In this document: positions 25,548 through 34,574 of the stretch, piece after piece | Position numbering within the stretch: position 1 is the first letter of the stretch | How the letters are laid out: each line of letters begins with the position of its first letter | NCBI GenBank assembly: GCA_041567895.1 | Contig: JBFGAX010000001.1 | Coordinates: 1 to 64,000 of the forward strand | Length of the DNA stretch: 64,000 nt | Direction of reading: 5' to 3' | Source of the DNA: JABDOU01 sp041567895 | Lineage (GTDB): Bacteria; Actinomycetota; Acidimicrobiia; Spongiisociales; SHLN01 | Position numbers and translations under genes: made by a program | Notes under the pieces: model-generated | The model's input: only the letters and a program-made list of their open reading frames with translations | Databases searched by the model: none | Told to the model about the DNA's origin: nothing

Positions 25548-26605
25548 CACGCCACCTGCCCGCTACGGGAGCTGGGAACGCTTGGACGCACGATTCCTCG
25601 AATAACGATGTCATGGCCTGCGTGGCTGACACTCACAATGTCTATCTCGCGGGCATCGGTAAGCGTCTCGAACACCCGGTCGAACATGGGCCTGCCGACG
25701 CCTCCGGCGATCTTGCCTGCCAGGAACAGCAATACTTCATCAACGAGACCGGCGCTCCAGAAGCTGGCAGCGAGGCGTGCTCCGCCCTCAACCATCACGT
25801 CGAGATAACCTCGATCGCCGAGATCAGCTACGACGCCCCCGAGATCCACTCCAGACTCGCCCGGCATCGGAATCGCACCGCCGCCGGCATCTGGCCCGTA
25901 TACGAGAGGGTCTATGAGAGAGTGTGTTGCCGGCAAGCTCCTCTGACCGGCTATCACAACACTGCGCGGCTGACGACCCTCGTAGCCGTCGAGACGCACG
26001 GTGAGCTGCGGATCATCTGCGATGACCGTCCCGATCCCAACGACAACGGCGTCGACTTCGCTTCTCAGTTCATGAGCCTGCTTCCGGGCGGATTCCCCGG
26101 TGATCCACTGTGACTCTCCGTTGGCGGCTGCCGTCTGCCCGTCCAATGTCGCAGCCAGTTTGAGCAGAATGCGCGGGCGCCCGTCCCGCCGATGCCGAGC
26201 GTATCCGGGGTCGAGCTCCTCAATACCAGGGCCGATCACCGACACCTCGATGCCGGCTGCTTCCAGGGATTTGATGCCGGCTCCGCGCACCCGCGGGTCA
26301 GGATCGACCGATCCGACGACCACGCGTGTAATCCCAGCCTCGATGATCGCTTCCACACATGGTGGCGTTCTACCGGTATGCGAGCATGGTTCGAGGGTGA
26401 CTACGGCAGTAGTGGCGACGCCACGATCCGCGAGATGGGAGAGTGCGTCACGCTCGGCATGGGGTTCACCGGCGGCGCGGTGGTAGCCCTCCGCCACGAT
26501 CTGATCAGCGGCATCGAGCAAGACGCAGCCAACACGTGGGTTGGGGTGGGGTCGGGCGCGCTTTGCCAACGCCATTGCCCGCTCCATCGCCTCACGATCT
26601 TCCAT
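25547..26605 (-). CDS. ribD: bifunctional riboflavin biosynthesis deaminase/reductase
   Basis: Deaminates and reduces the product of GTP cyclohydrolase II. In 352 residues the N-terminal deaminase domain has the zinc site GEPHAERDAL and TLEPCSHTGRTPPC. The reductase domain begins about residue 150 (RPRILLKLAATLDGQTA). ATG 26605 has GAAGGA upstream and removes ten non-homologous residues of the longer open frame. First gene of the operon, about 190 bp downstream of the FMN riboswitch aptamer. Confidence 0.95.
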   Translation of the reverse strand: MEDREAMERAMALAKRARPHPNPRVGCVLLDAADQIVAEGYHRAAGEPHAERDALSHLADRGVATTAVVTLEPCSHTGRTPPCVEAIIEAGITRVVVGSVDPDPRVRGAGIKSLEAAGIEVSVIGPGIEELDPGYARHRRDGRPRILLKLAATLDGQTAAANGESQWITGESARKQAHELRSEVDAVVVGIGTVIADDPQLTVRLDGYEGRQPRSVVIAGQRSLPATHSLIDPLVYGPDAGGGAIPMPGESGVDLGGVVADLGDRGYLDVMVEGGARLAASFWSAGLVDEVLLFLAGKIAGGVGRPMFDRVFETLTDAREIDIVSVSHAGHDIVIRGIVRPSVPSSRSGQVA

Positions 26606-26796
26606 TGCCGTTCCTTCGCACGTGCCTGTTCGCACGCGTAGGTGCCACTACGTTCCACATCCGCTTCAGGAATCCAAGGCACGAGCCATGGCGAGAAAAG
26701 GCGAAAGCTGCCACCCGGCTGATCCGGGGGCGCACCTGTCGCACGGCATCGATCGACGGGCCGACGAAACCGGCACGCGACCGTGCAAACCGTCTA

Positions 26797-26951
26797 CTTC
26801 TCCCATCCGGACTCTCACCGTCGGCTCTGGAATTTCACCAGATCAGTCCCTGGGAACGCTGTGCGTTCCTGAGGAGTCGCGGGCTTGCGCGTCATCGACT
26901 ATTGCCGATGGCGGCATCACCGCCGGTAGGGACTTTCACCCTGCCCTGAAG
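26797..26951 (-). promoter_or_regulatory. FMN riboswitch (RFN element)
   Basis: The minus strand carries the conserved blocks of the RFN aptamer in order: AGGGCAGGGTGAAAGTCCC, ACCGGCGGT, GCCCGCGA, GATCTGGTGAAATTCCAG, GCCGACGGT and GAGTCCGGATGGGAGAAG. It precedes ribD-ribE-ribBA-ribH, the expected regulon. The next ~190 bp to the ribD start contain GC-rich hairpins but no clear hairpin plus T-tract. Translational rather than transcriptional control is therefore possible. Confidence 0.96.
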
Positions 26952-26964
26952 TAGGACTGAATCC

Positions 26965-26970
26965 ATGTTA
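26965..26970 (-). promoter_or_regulatory. possible -10 of the rib operon promoter
   Basis: TAACAT on the minus strand lies 13 nt upstream of the riboswitch 5' end. That would place a transcription start almost exactly at the aptamer. The -35 candidate (TTTCGA at 17-bp spacing) is poor. Confidence 0.25.
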
Positions 26971-27045
26971 GAGCGTGTTTGGCCAACTCGAAATAGTTCC
27001 TATTTCCATGGAGGCCCACCAGATTCCGGCCGAACCTCTGTCGGC

Positions 27046-28218
27046 TCATCGGCCATACGCCTGTTCTGCGGCAGCACGGTGGGCGGCCAGACGTTCCGCA
27101 TCGGACGCGGCCACATTCGAGATACCGGCCAAAAGAACGACGAACCCGAGAACGAGCCACGGAATGATGTGGAGCCCGGCCCTGGCCCCTATTTCGCCAA
27201 CCAGCCACGGACCGACCCCGGCCCCGACTCCAGCAGCCGCGAACGACCAGCCGATGACGTAATCGGTCTGATCCCCGAAGCCGCGGGCAGAAACCGAAAC
27301 CATTGTTGGGAACACGAGCGCAATGCCGATCCCCGCCAGAGGGAGACTCCAGGCACCGAGTCCTCCCGGATCTGCACCGAACCACGCGAGGCCGACAATC
27401 AACGCTGCCGAGCTGATCGCGAGTTTCACGCGGTACGGTACGGCTTGGCCGAAGAAAACCCCGGACAGCCGCCCGAGCGTGAGACCACCCCAGTACGCCG
27501 CCACAAATCGAGCTGCCGGCTCCAGCGCCATTCCCCGGTCTTCGAGGATCGAAAAAGACCACTGCCCCATCGAAAGCTCAACAGCCACCGCCAGGAGAAA
27601 CGCTGCGAGATATGGAACGGTCGGGCCGAGTGACGGAGTGCGCCCGCGCGAATCATCCTGATCGACCTGCGGTGCCCGCCATTGATGACGGGTCACCATC
27701 ACAGCCCCGACCGCGATCATGACCGCTACCGCACTCACGACATAGGCGGGACGCCAATCTCCGAAACCCGAAAGGGATCGGGCCATGAGAATCGGCCCGA
27801 AGACGGCACCGACCCCGAACGTGGCGTGCAGCAGGTTCATGGCCCGGGGACCGTGTTCGAGTGCGACGTGCGAATTGACGCCAGGGTCGATGAGCCCCCA
27901 CCCGAAACTCAGCACCACCGACGCCGTTACCAGAACCATCCACGAAGGTGCCATTGCGATTCCTACGAGTCCACCGACAGCCAGCACCGGTCCCGCCATC
28001 AGCAGCCGCCCAAGCCCGAACCGTCGAGCCATGGAACCCGACAGAGCGGAGCTGACACTGCCGGTGGCCACCCCGAGGAGAGCCAGTAGTCCGAGGTCCT
28101 GGATCGGTCGATCGAACTCGAGCCGCATGGTCGGCCATGCCGTACCGATCAAGCTCGTGGTCAAGCCGATGACGGCGAGCAACCCGATAGCGATGATCAA
28201 CAAACGACGTCGAGCCAT
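27046..28218 (-). CDS. major facilitator superfamily transporter
   Basis: A 390-residue membrane protein with about 12 hydrophobic segments. It has the MFS loop-2 type motif SMARRFGLGRLLMAGP after the second helix and a basic central loop near residues 185-200. Glycine-rich helices such as FAAAGVGAGVGPWLVGEIGA recall the sugar/FucP-like and YfmO-like exporters, but the substrate cannot be read from sequence. ATG 28218. It ends 94 bp before the FMN riboswitch and so is not itself under that riboswitch. A role in flavin transport is not indicated. Confidence 0.85.
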   Translation of the reverse strand: MARRRLLIIAIGLLAVIGLTTSLIGTAWPTMRLEFDRPIQDLGLLALLGVATGSVSSALSGSMARRFGLGRLLMAGPVLAVGGLVGIAMAPSWMVLVTASVVLSFGWGLIDPGVNSHVALEHGPRAMNLLHATFGVGAVFGPILMARSLSGFGDWRPAYVVSAVAVMIAVGAVMVTRHQWRAPQVDQDDSRGRTPSLGPTVPYLAAFLLAVAVELSMGQWSFSILEDRGMALEPAARFVAAYWGGLTLGRLSGVFFGQAVPYRVKLAISSAALIVGLAWFGADPGGLGAWSLPLAGIGIALVFPTMVSVSARGFGDQTDYVIGWSFAAAGVGAGVGPWLVGEIGARAGLHIIPWLVLGFVVLLAGISNVAASDAERLAAHRAAAEQAYGR

Positions 28219-28260
28219 CTCCTGAGCCTATGCCCACCGGAGAGGCGGTTTCGTTCTGTC

Positions 28261-29187
28261 CTACGTGCGGCGATCGATCTCGTAGACGCTGCCCGCCTGG
28301 CGCTTGGCGTGTTCCTTCATTTCGGAGGCAATTGCGGAAGCCTCCCACTGGTTCTGGATCGGGCGATGCTGATTTGTCACAACGCCCAGAGAAATCGACG
28401 TCAGCGGAAACGCATGACGCTCGCCCCGGCGATCGACCACTTCGATGTAACCACGCAACACATCGGCCGTGTCATAGAAGTCCAGCACGCCCTCGTCGAA
28501 CGTCCTGATAACGGTCTTGCAAAAGTCTTCGACCCGCTCGGGATCGACCAGGGCGATGAAGTCGTCCCCACCGATGTGTCCGATGAATGGCTCAGCCTCC
28601 TCGAGCGCGGCTTGAGCCTCCAGGAGAACGTGGGCGGAGAATTTGATGACTCCGTCGCCCCGCATGAATCCATAATGATCGTTGAACGCCTTGAAGTTGT
28701 CGAGATCGGCATGGACGAGGGCGAACGGCTTGCCGGAATCGATGCGACGCTCCAATTCCTGAGAGATCCGGAAGTTGCCGGGTAGCCCGGTGAGAGGCGA
28801 CAGATCGCGGTTGGCCTGAGCTCTGGCCAATACAGTCTGAATGCGAGCAACGAGCTCGTCGAATTCAAAAGGTTTGGTCACGTAATCATCCGCCCCGAGC
28901 TGCAGACCCTCGACCCGATCCTGCGGCAGCGCTTTAGCCGTCAGGATGATGACCGAGATATTGGCCGTTGCAGGGTGCGTCCGCATGCGCCGAAGCACCG
29001 AAAGACCATCCATTCCCGGCATCATGATGTCGAGAATGACGAGATCGGGTGGATTTGCGGTGATAGCAGCCAGAGCTTGCTTGCCATCGTGAGCCGAATC
29101 CACTTCATAGCCGTCCAGCTCGAGGTTGACCCTGACGAAATGGACGATATCTGGATCATCATCGGCGACAAAGATCCGCTGACCCAT
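28261..29187 (-). CDS. response regulator with GGDEF domain (GGDDF variant)
   Basis: A PleD-like two-domain protein of 308 residues. The receiver domain (1-120) has the acidic pocket DDD, the phosphoacceptor in LVILDIMMPGMDG, and the conserved Lys in DDYVTKPFE. The GGDEF domain opens with LSPLTGLPGN, has VHADLDNFKAFNDHYGFMRG, and a signature of GGDDF instead of GGDEF. No RxxD inhibitory site is visible before it (PFIGHI). It may make c-di-GMP, or it may act as a nucleotide-binding effector. No kinase is adjacent; the GAF histidine kinase at 12301-13602 is a remote candidate. ATG 29187. Confidence 0.87.
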   Translation of the reverse strand: MGQRIFVADDDPDIVHFVRVNLELDGYEVDSAHDGKQALAAITANPPDLVILDIMMPGMDGLSVLRRMRTHPATANISVIILTAKALPQDRVEGLQLGADDYVTKPFEFDELVARIQTVLARAQANRDLSPLTGLPGNFRISQELERRIDSGKPFALVHADLDNFKAFNDHYGFMRGDGVIKFSAHVLLEAQAALEEAEPFIGHIGGDDFIALVDPERVEDFCKTVIRTFDEGVLDFYDTADVLRGYIEVVDRRGERHAFPLTSISLGVVTNQHRPIQNQWEASAIASEMKEHAKRQAGSVYEIDRRT

Positions 29188-29189
29188 AC

Positions 29190-29846
29190 CTAACTCAATG
29201 CCTCTCGTATCGCTTTCGCTGCATTGACGGGGTTTTCTACCCGAAAAAGGGCAGTGCCGACCACGAAGGCTTCAGCACCGGCTGACCGGGCCAAAGGAGC
29301 CGTCGTAGCGGTAATCCCACCGTCGACTTGTACATCGGCATCCAGGTCGTTCGAATCAACCCTTTCTCGCACTTTTTCGATCTTGGGCAGCACCGATTCG
29401 AGAAAACTCTGGCCTCCAAAGCCAGGGTGGACCGTCATGACGAGAAAATGGTCGCACAGCGCCATGAACGGTGCGATGGCGTCAGCAGGCGTCGGCGGGT
29501 TGAGGGCGAGCCCGAACCGCAATCCGTGTTCTCTTGCTGCAGCTGCCACCTCAGTCGGATCCGGATACACCTCGATGTGGACCGAAACCGCCTCACAGCC
29601 GGCATCGGCGAAATCTGCAAAATACTCATGGGGATTGGTCATCATCAGCTGCGTGTCGAAATGAAGATCGGTGAGAGGACGCAGTGATTTGATGACAGGG
29701 GCTCCAAACGAGAGATTCGGCACGAAATGGCCATCCATGACGTCAAGATGCACTCCGTCCACGAACGGCTCCACCCGCTTGATCTCCTCGCCCAGCCTGG
29801 AGAAATCAGCGGCGAGAGCGGACGCGTATATCTTGGCAGGCTTCAC
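29190..29846 (-). CDS. rpe: ribulose-phosphate 3-epimerase
   Basis: Interconverts ribulose 5-phosphate and xylulose 5-phosphate in the pentose phosphate pathway. A 218-residue TIM barrel with SALAADFSRLGEEI, the metal-binding HLDVMDGHFVPNLSFG, MTVHPGFGGQSFLE and VQVDGGI. The start is GTG 29846 after ACGGAG. It lies 121 bp after fmt. Confidence 0.96.
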   Translation of the reverse strand: MKPAKIYASALAADFSRLGEEIKRVEPFVDGVHLDVMDGHFVPNLSFGAPVIKSLRPLTDLHFDTQLMMTNPHEYFADFADAGCEAVSVHIEVYPDPTEVAAAAREHGLRFGLALNPPTPADAIAPFMALCDHFLVMTVHPGFGGQSFLESVLPKIEKVRERVDSNDLDADVQVDGGITATTAPLARSAGAEAFVVGTALFRVENPVNAAKAIREALS

Positions 29847-29967
29847 TGAACTCCGTTCGTGGCTTGGCGCTCAGTGTACGTTCCCGTCCACGTCGCGCTC
29901 TGTGTGATCGAGCTCGAACCTCCGGTCGCAGCCGCCGCGTCCGTCCTCGGACTGCCATGTGACGCGC

Positions 29968-30882
29968 TCAATCAGTTGTATCGAGGGGAATCGATTCCCA
30001 TGTCACGCCCCGCGCCCAGTCGGCGCCCCGCATGCGACGCTTCCCGCCCGGTTGAACTTCGAGGAGCTCGATGGTGCCATCAGATAAGCCCAGTAACGCT
30101 GCTCCCGAACTGACATCGAGCGACCCGGGCGGGACCTTCACGGGAGCCCGGGTCGCCTTCCACACCTTGATCCGGTCGCCGTCGACGTCCATCCAGGCCC
30201 CGGGACTCGGGTTGAAGGCCCGGATGTGAGACAAGGCGATCTCCCGGTCGACCCGGTGATCGATTCTGGCCTCCTGTGTCTTGAGCTTGGCCGCGATGGT
30301 CGCGTATTCGTCGACCTGATCCATGAGCTGGATCGACCCGTCCACGTAGTTCTGTAGCTGGCTGGCGAGCAAGGCCGCTCCAACGCCAGAGAGTCTGGCC
30401 GTCAGGGTTCCCGTCGTCTCCGAGCGATTGATCTCCGTGCGCCATGTGGCAAAGACGGGTCCGGTATCCAAGCCCGAATCGAGCTGCATCAAACTCACCC
30501 CGGTGTGCTCATCACCGGCGAGGATTGCCCTGGCTACCGGAGCAGCTCCTCGCCAACGCGGGAGCAGCGAAAAGTGGAGGTTGACAAAGCCCCGGCGCGG
30601 TGCGATCAGGAGAGCATCAGGGATGATCTGCCCGTAGGCGACGACCACAGCGACATCCACCTCGAGCATGGCGTCGATGAGCTCGCCCGGACGCCCAGGC
30701 TGCACAACCTCCATGCCCCATTGGTTCGCCGCAACCTTCACCGGTGGTGCAACCGGCTGCTTGGAACGGCCCTTGGGTCGGTCCGGTTGCGTCACCACGA
30801 GAGCAATCTCGGCAACCTCGGAAATAGCGGCCAGCGACGGTACCGCAGCCGAAGGAGTCCCGAAAAAGGCGACCCGGGTCAT
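29968..30882 (-). CDS. fmt: methionyl-tRNA formyltransferase
   Basis: Formylates initiator Met-tRNA using 10-formyl-tetrahydrofolate. In 304 residues: FFGTPSAAVPSL at the N-terminus, the catalytic-site motif NLHFSLLPRWRGAAPVARA, and SLMQLDSGLDTGP. The C-terminal OB-like domain starts about residue 205 (HIRAFNPSPGAW). ATG 30882 follows AGGAG, ten bp after def. The def-fmt pair is standard. Confidence 0.96.
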   Translation of the reverse strand: MTRVAFFGTPSAAVPSLAAISEVAEIALVVTQPDRPKGRSKQPVAPPVKVAANQWGMEVVQPGRPGELIDAMLEVDVAVVVAYGQIIPDALLIAPRRGFVNLHFSLLPRWRGAAPVARAILAGDEHTGVSLMQLDSGLDTGPVFATWRTEINRSETTGTLTARLSGVGAALLASQLQNYVDGSIQLMDQVDEYATIAAKLKTQEARIDHRVDREIALSHIRAFNPSPGAWMDVDGDRIKVWKATRAPVKVPPGSLDVSSGAALLGLSDGTIELLEVQPGGKRRMRGADWARGVTWESIPLDTTD

Positions 30883-30892
30883 CGGTTCACTC

Positions 30893-31378
30893 CTACAGCT
30901 GAGCCTTGCGCCATTCGCGCATGAACTCGGTTCTCAAGTCAGGCTCGAGGCGTTTCAGTAACAGGATGCCGTTGAGATGATCGACCTCGTGTTGCAGCAT
31001 CCGTCCCATGAGCTCGTCGCCCTCCAATTCGATGGCTTGACCATCAATGTCGAAGCCGGCCACGTGAGCGTACTCGGGACGACGTATAGGCCAGAAATGA
31101 CCCGGAACCGATAGGCAACCCTCGTCGAACTCATGGGTTCCACTCGTTTCGACGATGTCCGGGTTGATGATCGCGCCGGGTCCCTCTCCAATGTCGTATA
31201 CGAACACTCGCTTCGAGATACCGATCTGGGGAGCGGCCAATCCCACTCCCGGAGCGTCATACATGGTTTCAAGCATGTCCTCGACGAGATGTTCGAGATG
31301 AGCGTCAAATTCCGTGACAGGCTGAGCCGTCTGTCGAAGGACGGGGTCGCCGAAGGTCCTGATGGGATATATCGCCAT
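30893..31378 (-). CDS. def: peptide deformylase
   Basis: Removes the N-terminal formyl group from new proteins. All three metalloprotease motifs are intact: GVGLAAPQIG, EGCLSVPG and HEVDH. I place the start at ATG 31378 (MAIYPIRTFGDPVLR), which matches the family. A GTG at 31399 overlapping the priA stop (GTGA) is also possible and would add seven residues. Confidence 0.95.
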   Translation of the reverse strand: MAIYPIRTFGDPVLRQTAQPVTEFDAHLEHLVEDMLETMYDAPGVGLAAPQIGISKRVFVYDIGEGPGAIINPDIVETSGTHEFDEGCLSVPGHFWPIRRPEYAHVAGFDIDGQAIELEGDELMGRMLQHEVDHLNGILLLKRLEPDLRTEFMREWRKAQL

Positions 31379-31395
31379 GGCCGGGTGAGGATAGG

Positions 31396-33204
31396 TCACA
31401 GGTCACGCGGATCTGCATCGACGCGAACCGTGATTCCCCTCTGTCGCCAGGTATGTATCACGTCTCGCAAACCAATTCGAAAAGCACGCAAATCACGCCC
31501 CTGCGCCAGCCAGCGGTATCCGTGGCCGGCCGGCGCCGGTCCGAACAGGTCCACGTCGCGCTGATCAGCGAGCTCAGGAAGCTCATCGGTGGGCTCCGAC
31601 GTCTCAACGACAAGCACCTCCCCTGCCGGCGGCAACATCAAGCGAGCGCGTTCGGAGAGTTGTTCCATCATGAACTCCGAGGCATCCCCCCGTCGCAGGG
31701 CGACGATCACCGGATCAAGCGGGTGGCTGGTCTGCACGATCAGCCGGTTTCCTCTCCCCCGTTCGACGAGTCTCGCCACCCGAACCATTATTTGGAGGGA
31801 CCGCTCGCGAGCCCGGTAATGCGGAGCCGCGATCAACCCGTCTGCGTCAACAATCAGTGCCACATCGACACCGTTGGCCTCAGCGAGATCCGCTTCGCTT
31901 CCAACGAAAACCCGGTTCTCTGCACCGGACTCTGAGAGGTCGATATCCAATACTCGGCCAACGTGTTCGGCTATTCGGTCGACTCCGGCACCAAGCGGCT
32001 CGAATCTGGCACCGTGGCAGGCTGCACACACGCCTGACTCTTGGCCGCATCGCTCACACGCCGTCCCCCTGCCTAGTCGTGCCTCACAGGCTGAACACGT
32101 GCGGACGGTGCGACACTGCACGCATCGGAATGCCGGCGCATACCCCCTTCTATGAGCGAATACGAACACCCTCTTTCCGTTTTCGTAGGCATGTTTGAGC
32201 GCCCGGGTACCGGACGGACTGAGGAGCCGGCCTTCGGGTGGTTCCGCAGAACGATCAACCACCTCAACGAGCGGCCAGAGCCTCGTTGACGTGATCACGA
32301 CTCCCACCCCTGCGTTCAGCAGGTCCGTTGAGGCCGTGGGGCCCAGGAATGCCAGCGCAAATTTCTCTACCGTCGCACGTTTCCGCAATACCTCGCGCAC
32401 GTGCATGGTTGGAGTCTGCGGCTCCTTCATGGCGGGACGTTCCTCCTCGACCGCAATCGAGATACCGAGATCAGCGACCGGCCAAAGCACCCCCTCCCGG
32501 GTCCCGACGAGCACATTCCCCACCTGTGCAGCCATCCTCACCCACGCGCGCGTTCGAATTCTCGATTCGAGTCTGCTGTGGGTGACCACAATCCGGTTCC
32601 CGAACCATGCTTCGAGGGCCTGAGCCAGCCGATCGGTTTCGACCACGGTGGGCGCTATCACCATTGCTGATCGGCCAGACCCCACCACGGGTCCCAGCAA
32701 ACCGGCAATAACGGCGGGCAATTCGTCACGCACGAGTATTGCCGTAGCCGGCGTCCGCTTGCGATTGGCGGCGGCCGACGTGAACGACGGATGAACCGAT
32801 GCTGGCGTTCGGGCCGGATCGTCAAGCGCGGGCAACCGGATTCTCTTTGGAAGATTCGGAGGCGTGGTTTTGGCAAGCACCACCGACATCGGAGCAACGT
32901 AGTGGGTTGCGATCCAGCGCAGCACCTCAACCCCCGAGGCCGAGAATGCCGGATAGTCGCTCGATACTGCAGCTATCGGCTTCAATCCCGTTGTCTCTCC
33001 GCGACGAAGGGAAATCACATACCCACGCTTCCTCCGGTTACCCACAGGAATCCTGACGACCGAGCCGACCGAGACGTCGAGTCCGGCAGGCACCGAATAG
33101 CTGAAGCCGTCATCGACAGCGAATGTGGGAATCGCTGGAACCACCTGTGCTATCAGCTGTTCGTCAGCGTCGCTCAAGCACCGTATCCCATAGCCGGTGA
33201 GCAA
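31396..33204 (-). CDS. priA: PriA-like primosomal protein without helicase motifs
   Basis: A homologue of the replication-restart protein PriA, up to 602 residues. The N-terminal DNA-binding domain (FSYSVPAGLDVSVGSVVRIP) is recognisable, as are four CxxC pairs of the zinc-binding domain (RCVQCRTVRTCSACEA to GVCAACHG). The Walker A region reads VVGSGRSA instead of GxTGSGKT, and the Walker B/DEAH box is VEEER. It should therefore lack ATPase/helicase activity, as is known for actinobacterial PriA. The start is uncertain: TTG 33204 overlaps coaBC by 41 bp. Homology begins near residue 18, so TTG 33177 or GTG 33144 may be the true start. Confidence 0.88.
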   Translation of the reverse strand: MLTGYGIRCLSDADEQLIAQVVPAIPTFAVDDGFSYSVPAGLDVSVGSVVRIPVGNRRKRGYVISLRRGETTGLKPIAAVSSDYPAFSASGVEVLRWIATHYVAPMSVVLAKTTPPNLPKRIRLPALDDPARTPASVHPSFTSAAANRKRTPATAILVRDELPAVIAGLLGPVVGSGRSAMVIAPTVVETDRLAQALEAWFGNRIVVTHSRLESRIRTRAWVRMAAQVGNVLVGTREGVLWPVADLGISIAVEEERPAMKEPQTPTMHVREVLRKRATVEKFALAFLGPTASTDLLNAGVGVVITSTRLWPLVEVVDRSAEPPEGRLLSPSGTRALKHAYENGKRVFVFAHRRGYAPAFRCVQCRTVRTCSACEARLGRGTACERCGQESGVCAACHGARFEPLGAGVDRIAEHVGRVLDIDLSESGAENRVFVGSEADLAEANGVDVALIVDADGLIAAPHYRARERSLQIMVRVARLVERGRGNRLIVQTSHPLDPVIVALRRGDASEFMMEQLSERARLMLPPAGEVLVVETSEPTDELPELADQRDVDLFGPAPAGHGYRWLAQGRDLRAFRIGLRDVIHTWRQRGITVRVDADPRDL

Positions 33205-34339
33205 CTTCGGCCTTGGTGAGGGTCGGCCAGACGTCCTGTTGCCCGTCCGGCGTCACGAGCATGACCTGATTGGTATCTGTCCCGAACCCTGAGTCGGGTC
33301 GGGACACGTCGTTGGCTACGAGGAGATCGACCTTTTTACGCTTGGCTTTGTCGATGGCTCGATCGAGCGAACCCACTTCCGCCGCGAACCCGACGAGGTA
33401 CGTCTCGGGCGATCGTTCTGCCACCCCGGCGAGCACGTCTGGAGTCGGTTCCATCGCCAGCGTGGGTGGCCCCGATGAACGGTCCATCTTCGCCTCTGAT
33501 TTCTTGCCGGGCCTGAAGTCGGCGACTGCCGCGGCCATGACGGCCACGTCAAGACCCTCGAGCGAAGCCCACGTGGCCTCGGCCATCTCCTCGGCGGATT
33601 CGACCGTGATAACAGATATGTTCTCGTGGACAGGAGCACTCACCGAGGTGATCAGCCACACGCGAGCTCCTCTTCTCGCCGCGTCGAGAGCAATGGCGTT
33701 GCCCATCTTTCCGCTTGAACGGTTGCCGATGTAGCGAACAGGATCTATCGGCTCCCGCGTGCCACCGGCCGTCACCAGAACGGTCAAGCCATCCATGTCC
33801 CCCGGTCCCAGAATTCGAATGACCTCAGAAAGAATCTCGTCGGGTTCGACCATCCTCCCGTGGCCGTGGTCGCCGCTGGTCAACGCTCCTTCATCCGGGC
33901 CAACGAGATGAACGCCATCGGCAAGAAGTTGGGCAGTATTTCGACGCGTTGCAGGTTGCTCCCACATCTCGGTATGCATAGCAGGGGCGAACAGGCGGGG
34001 AGCTTTCGAAGCAAGCAACGTTGCCGACAGCAGATCGTTCCCCCCGCCAATCGCGGCTCTCGCCAGAAAGTTGGCCGTTGCCGGCGCAACCACGATGATT
34101 TCTGCCCAACGGGCTAGATCGGTGTGAGGGCTCGGCGTCAGCCCGTCGAACAGGTTGGTATGCACGGGACGCCCGGCGATCGCGGCCAGAGTTTGCTGGC
34201 CGACAAACTGCTGAGCCGCATCCGTGAGAATGACTTCGAGTTCGGCACCGGCCTCTATGAATCTCCTGGCGAGATATGCGGCTTTATAGGCGGCAACGCC
34301 TCCACTGATACCCAGAAGAACTCGCCGACCGGCGAGCAC
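33164..34339 (-). CDS. coaBC: bifunctional phosphopantothenoylcysteine decarboxylase/synthase
   Basis: Makes 4'-phosphopantetheine for coenzyme A in two steps. The N-terminal flavoprotein domain (1-180) has LLGISGGVAAYKAA, PATANFLARAAIG and the substrate motif PAMHTEMW, with His where E. coli has Asn. The C-terminal CTP-dependent synthase follows (VLVTAGGTREPIDPVRYIGN). The GTG start at 34339 follows GGAG and lies one base after rpoZ. The rpoZ-coaBC-priA order is typical of actinobacteria. Confidence 0.95.
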   Translation of the reverse strand: MLAGRRVLLGISGGVAAYKAAYLARRFIEAGAELEVILTDAAQQFVGQQTLAAIAGRPVHTNLFDGLTPSPHTDLARWAEIIVVAPATANFLARAAIGGGNDLLSATLLASKAPRLFAPAMHTEMWEQPATRRNTAQLLADGVHLVGPDEGALTSGDHGHGRMVEPDEILSEVIRILGPGDMDGLTVLVTAGGTREPIDPVRYIGNRSSGKMGNAIALDAARRGARVWLITSVSAPVHENISVITVESAEEMAEATWASLEGLDVAVMAAAVADFRPGKKSEAKMDRSSGPPTLAMEPTPDVLAGVAERSPETYLVGFAAEVGSLDRAIDKAKRKKVDLLVANDVSRPDSGFGTDTNQVMLVTPDGQQDVWPTLTKAEVAHRLWDTVLERR

Positions 34340-34340
34340 G

Positions 34341-34574
34341 TTACTCCGGCTCGACGATGTCTACCGCAACCTTGCCTGCCGCGATTTCCTCGAGTGCAAT
34401 AGACAGCGGCTTGCGGGACAGCGTCTGCACCTGAGGCGGTGCGTACGTCCCGATACCTTCGCCGAGCTGGTTGTAGTAGGCATTGATCTGGCGTGCTCTC
34501 CTGCTCGACAGGACAACGAGCGTGAAGCGAGACTTCGTCTCCTTGAGGACGTCTTCGATTGGCGGGTTGATCAT
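34341..34574 (-). CDS. rpoZ: RNA polymerase omega subunit
   Basis: A 77-residue assembly subunit of RNA polymerase. It has the omega features MINPPIEDVL, SRFTLVVLSSRRARQIN and SIALEEIAAGKV. It starts with the base immediately after the preceding stop codon, so translation is likely coupled to the mIHF-gmk fusion. Confidence 0.95.
   Translation of the reverse strand: MINPPIEDVLKETKSRFTLVVLSSRRARQINAYYNQLGEGIGTYAPPQVQTLSRKPLSIALEEIAAGKVAVDIVEPE

Noticed and set aside
27046..28218. MFS transporter as a riboflavin transporter under the FMN riboswitch
   Set aside because: The riboswitch lies downstream of the gene on the same strand, so it cannot control it, and the protein does not resemble RibM, RibU or other flavin transporters.
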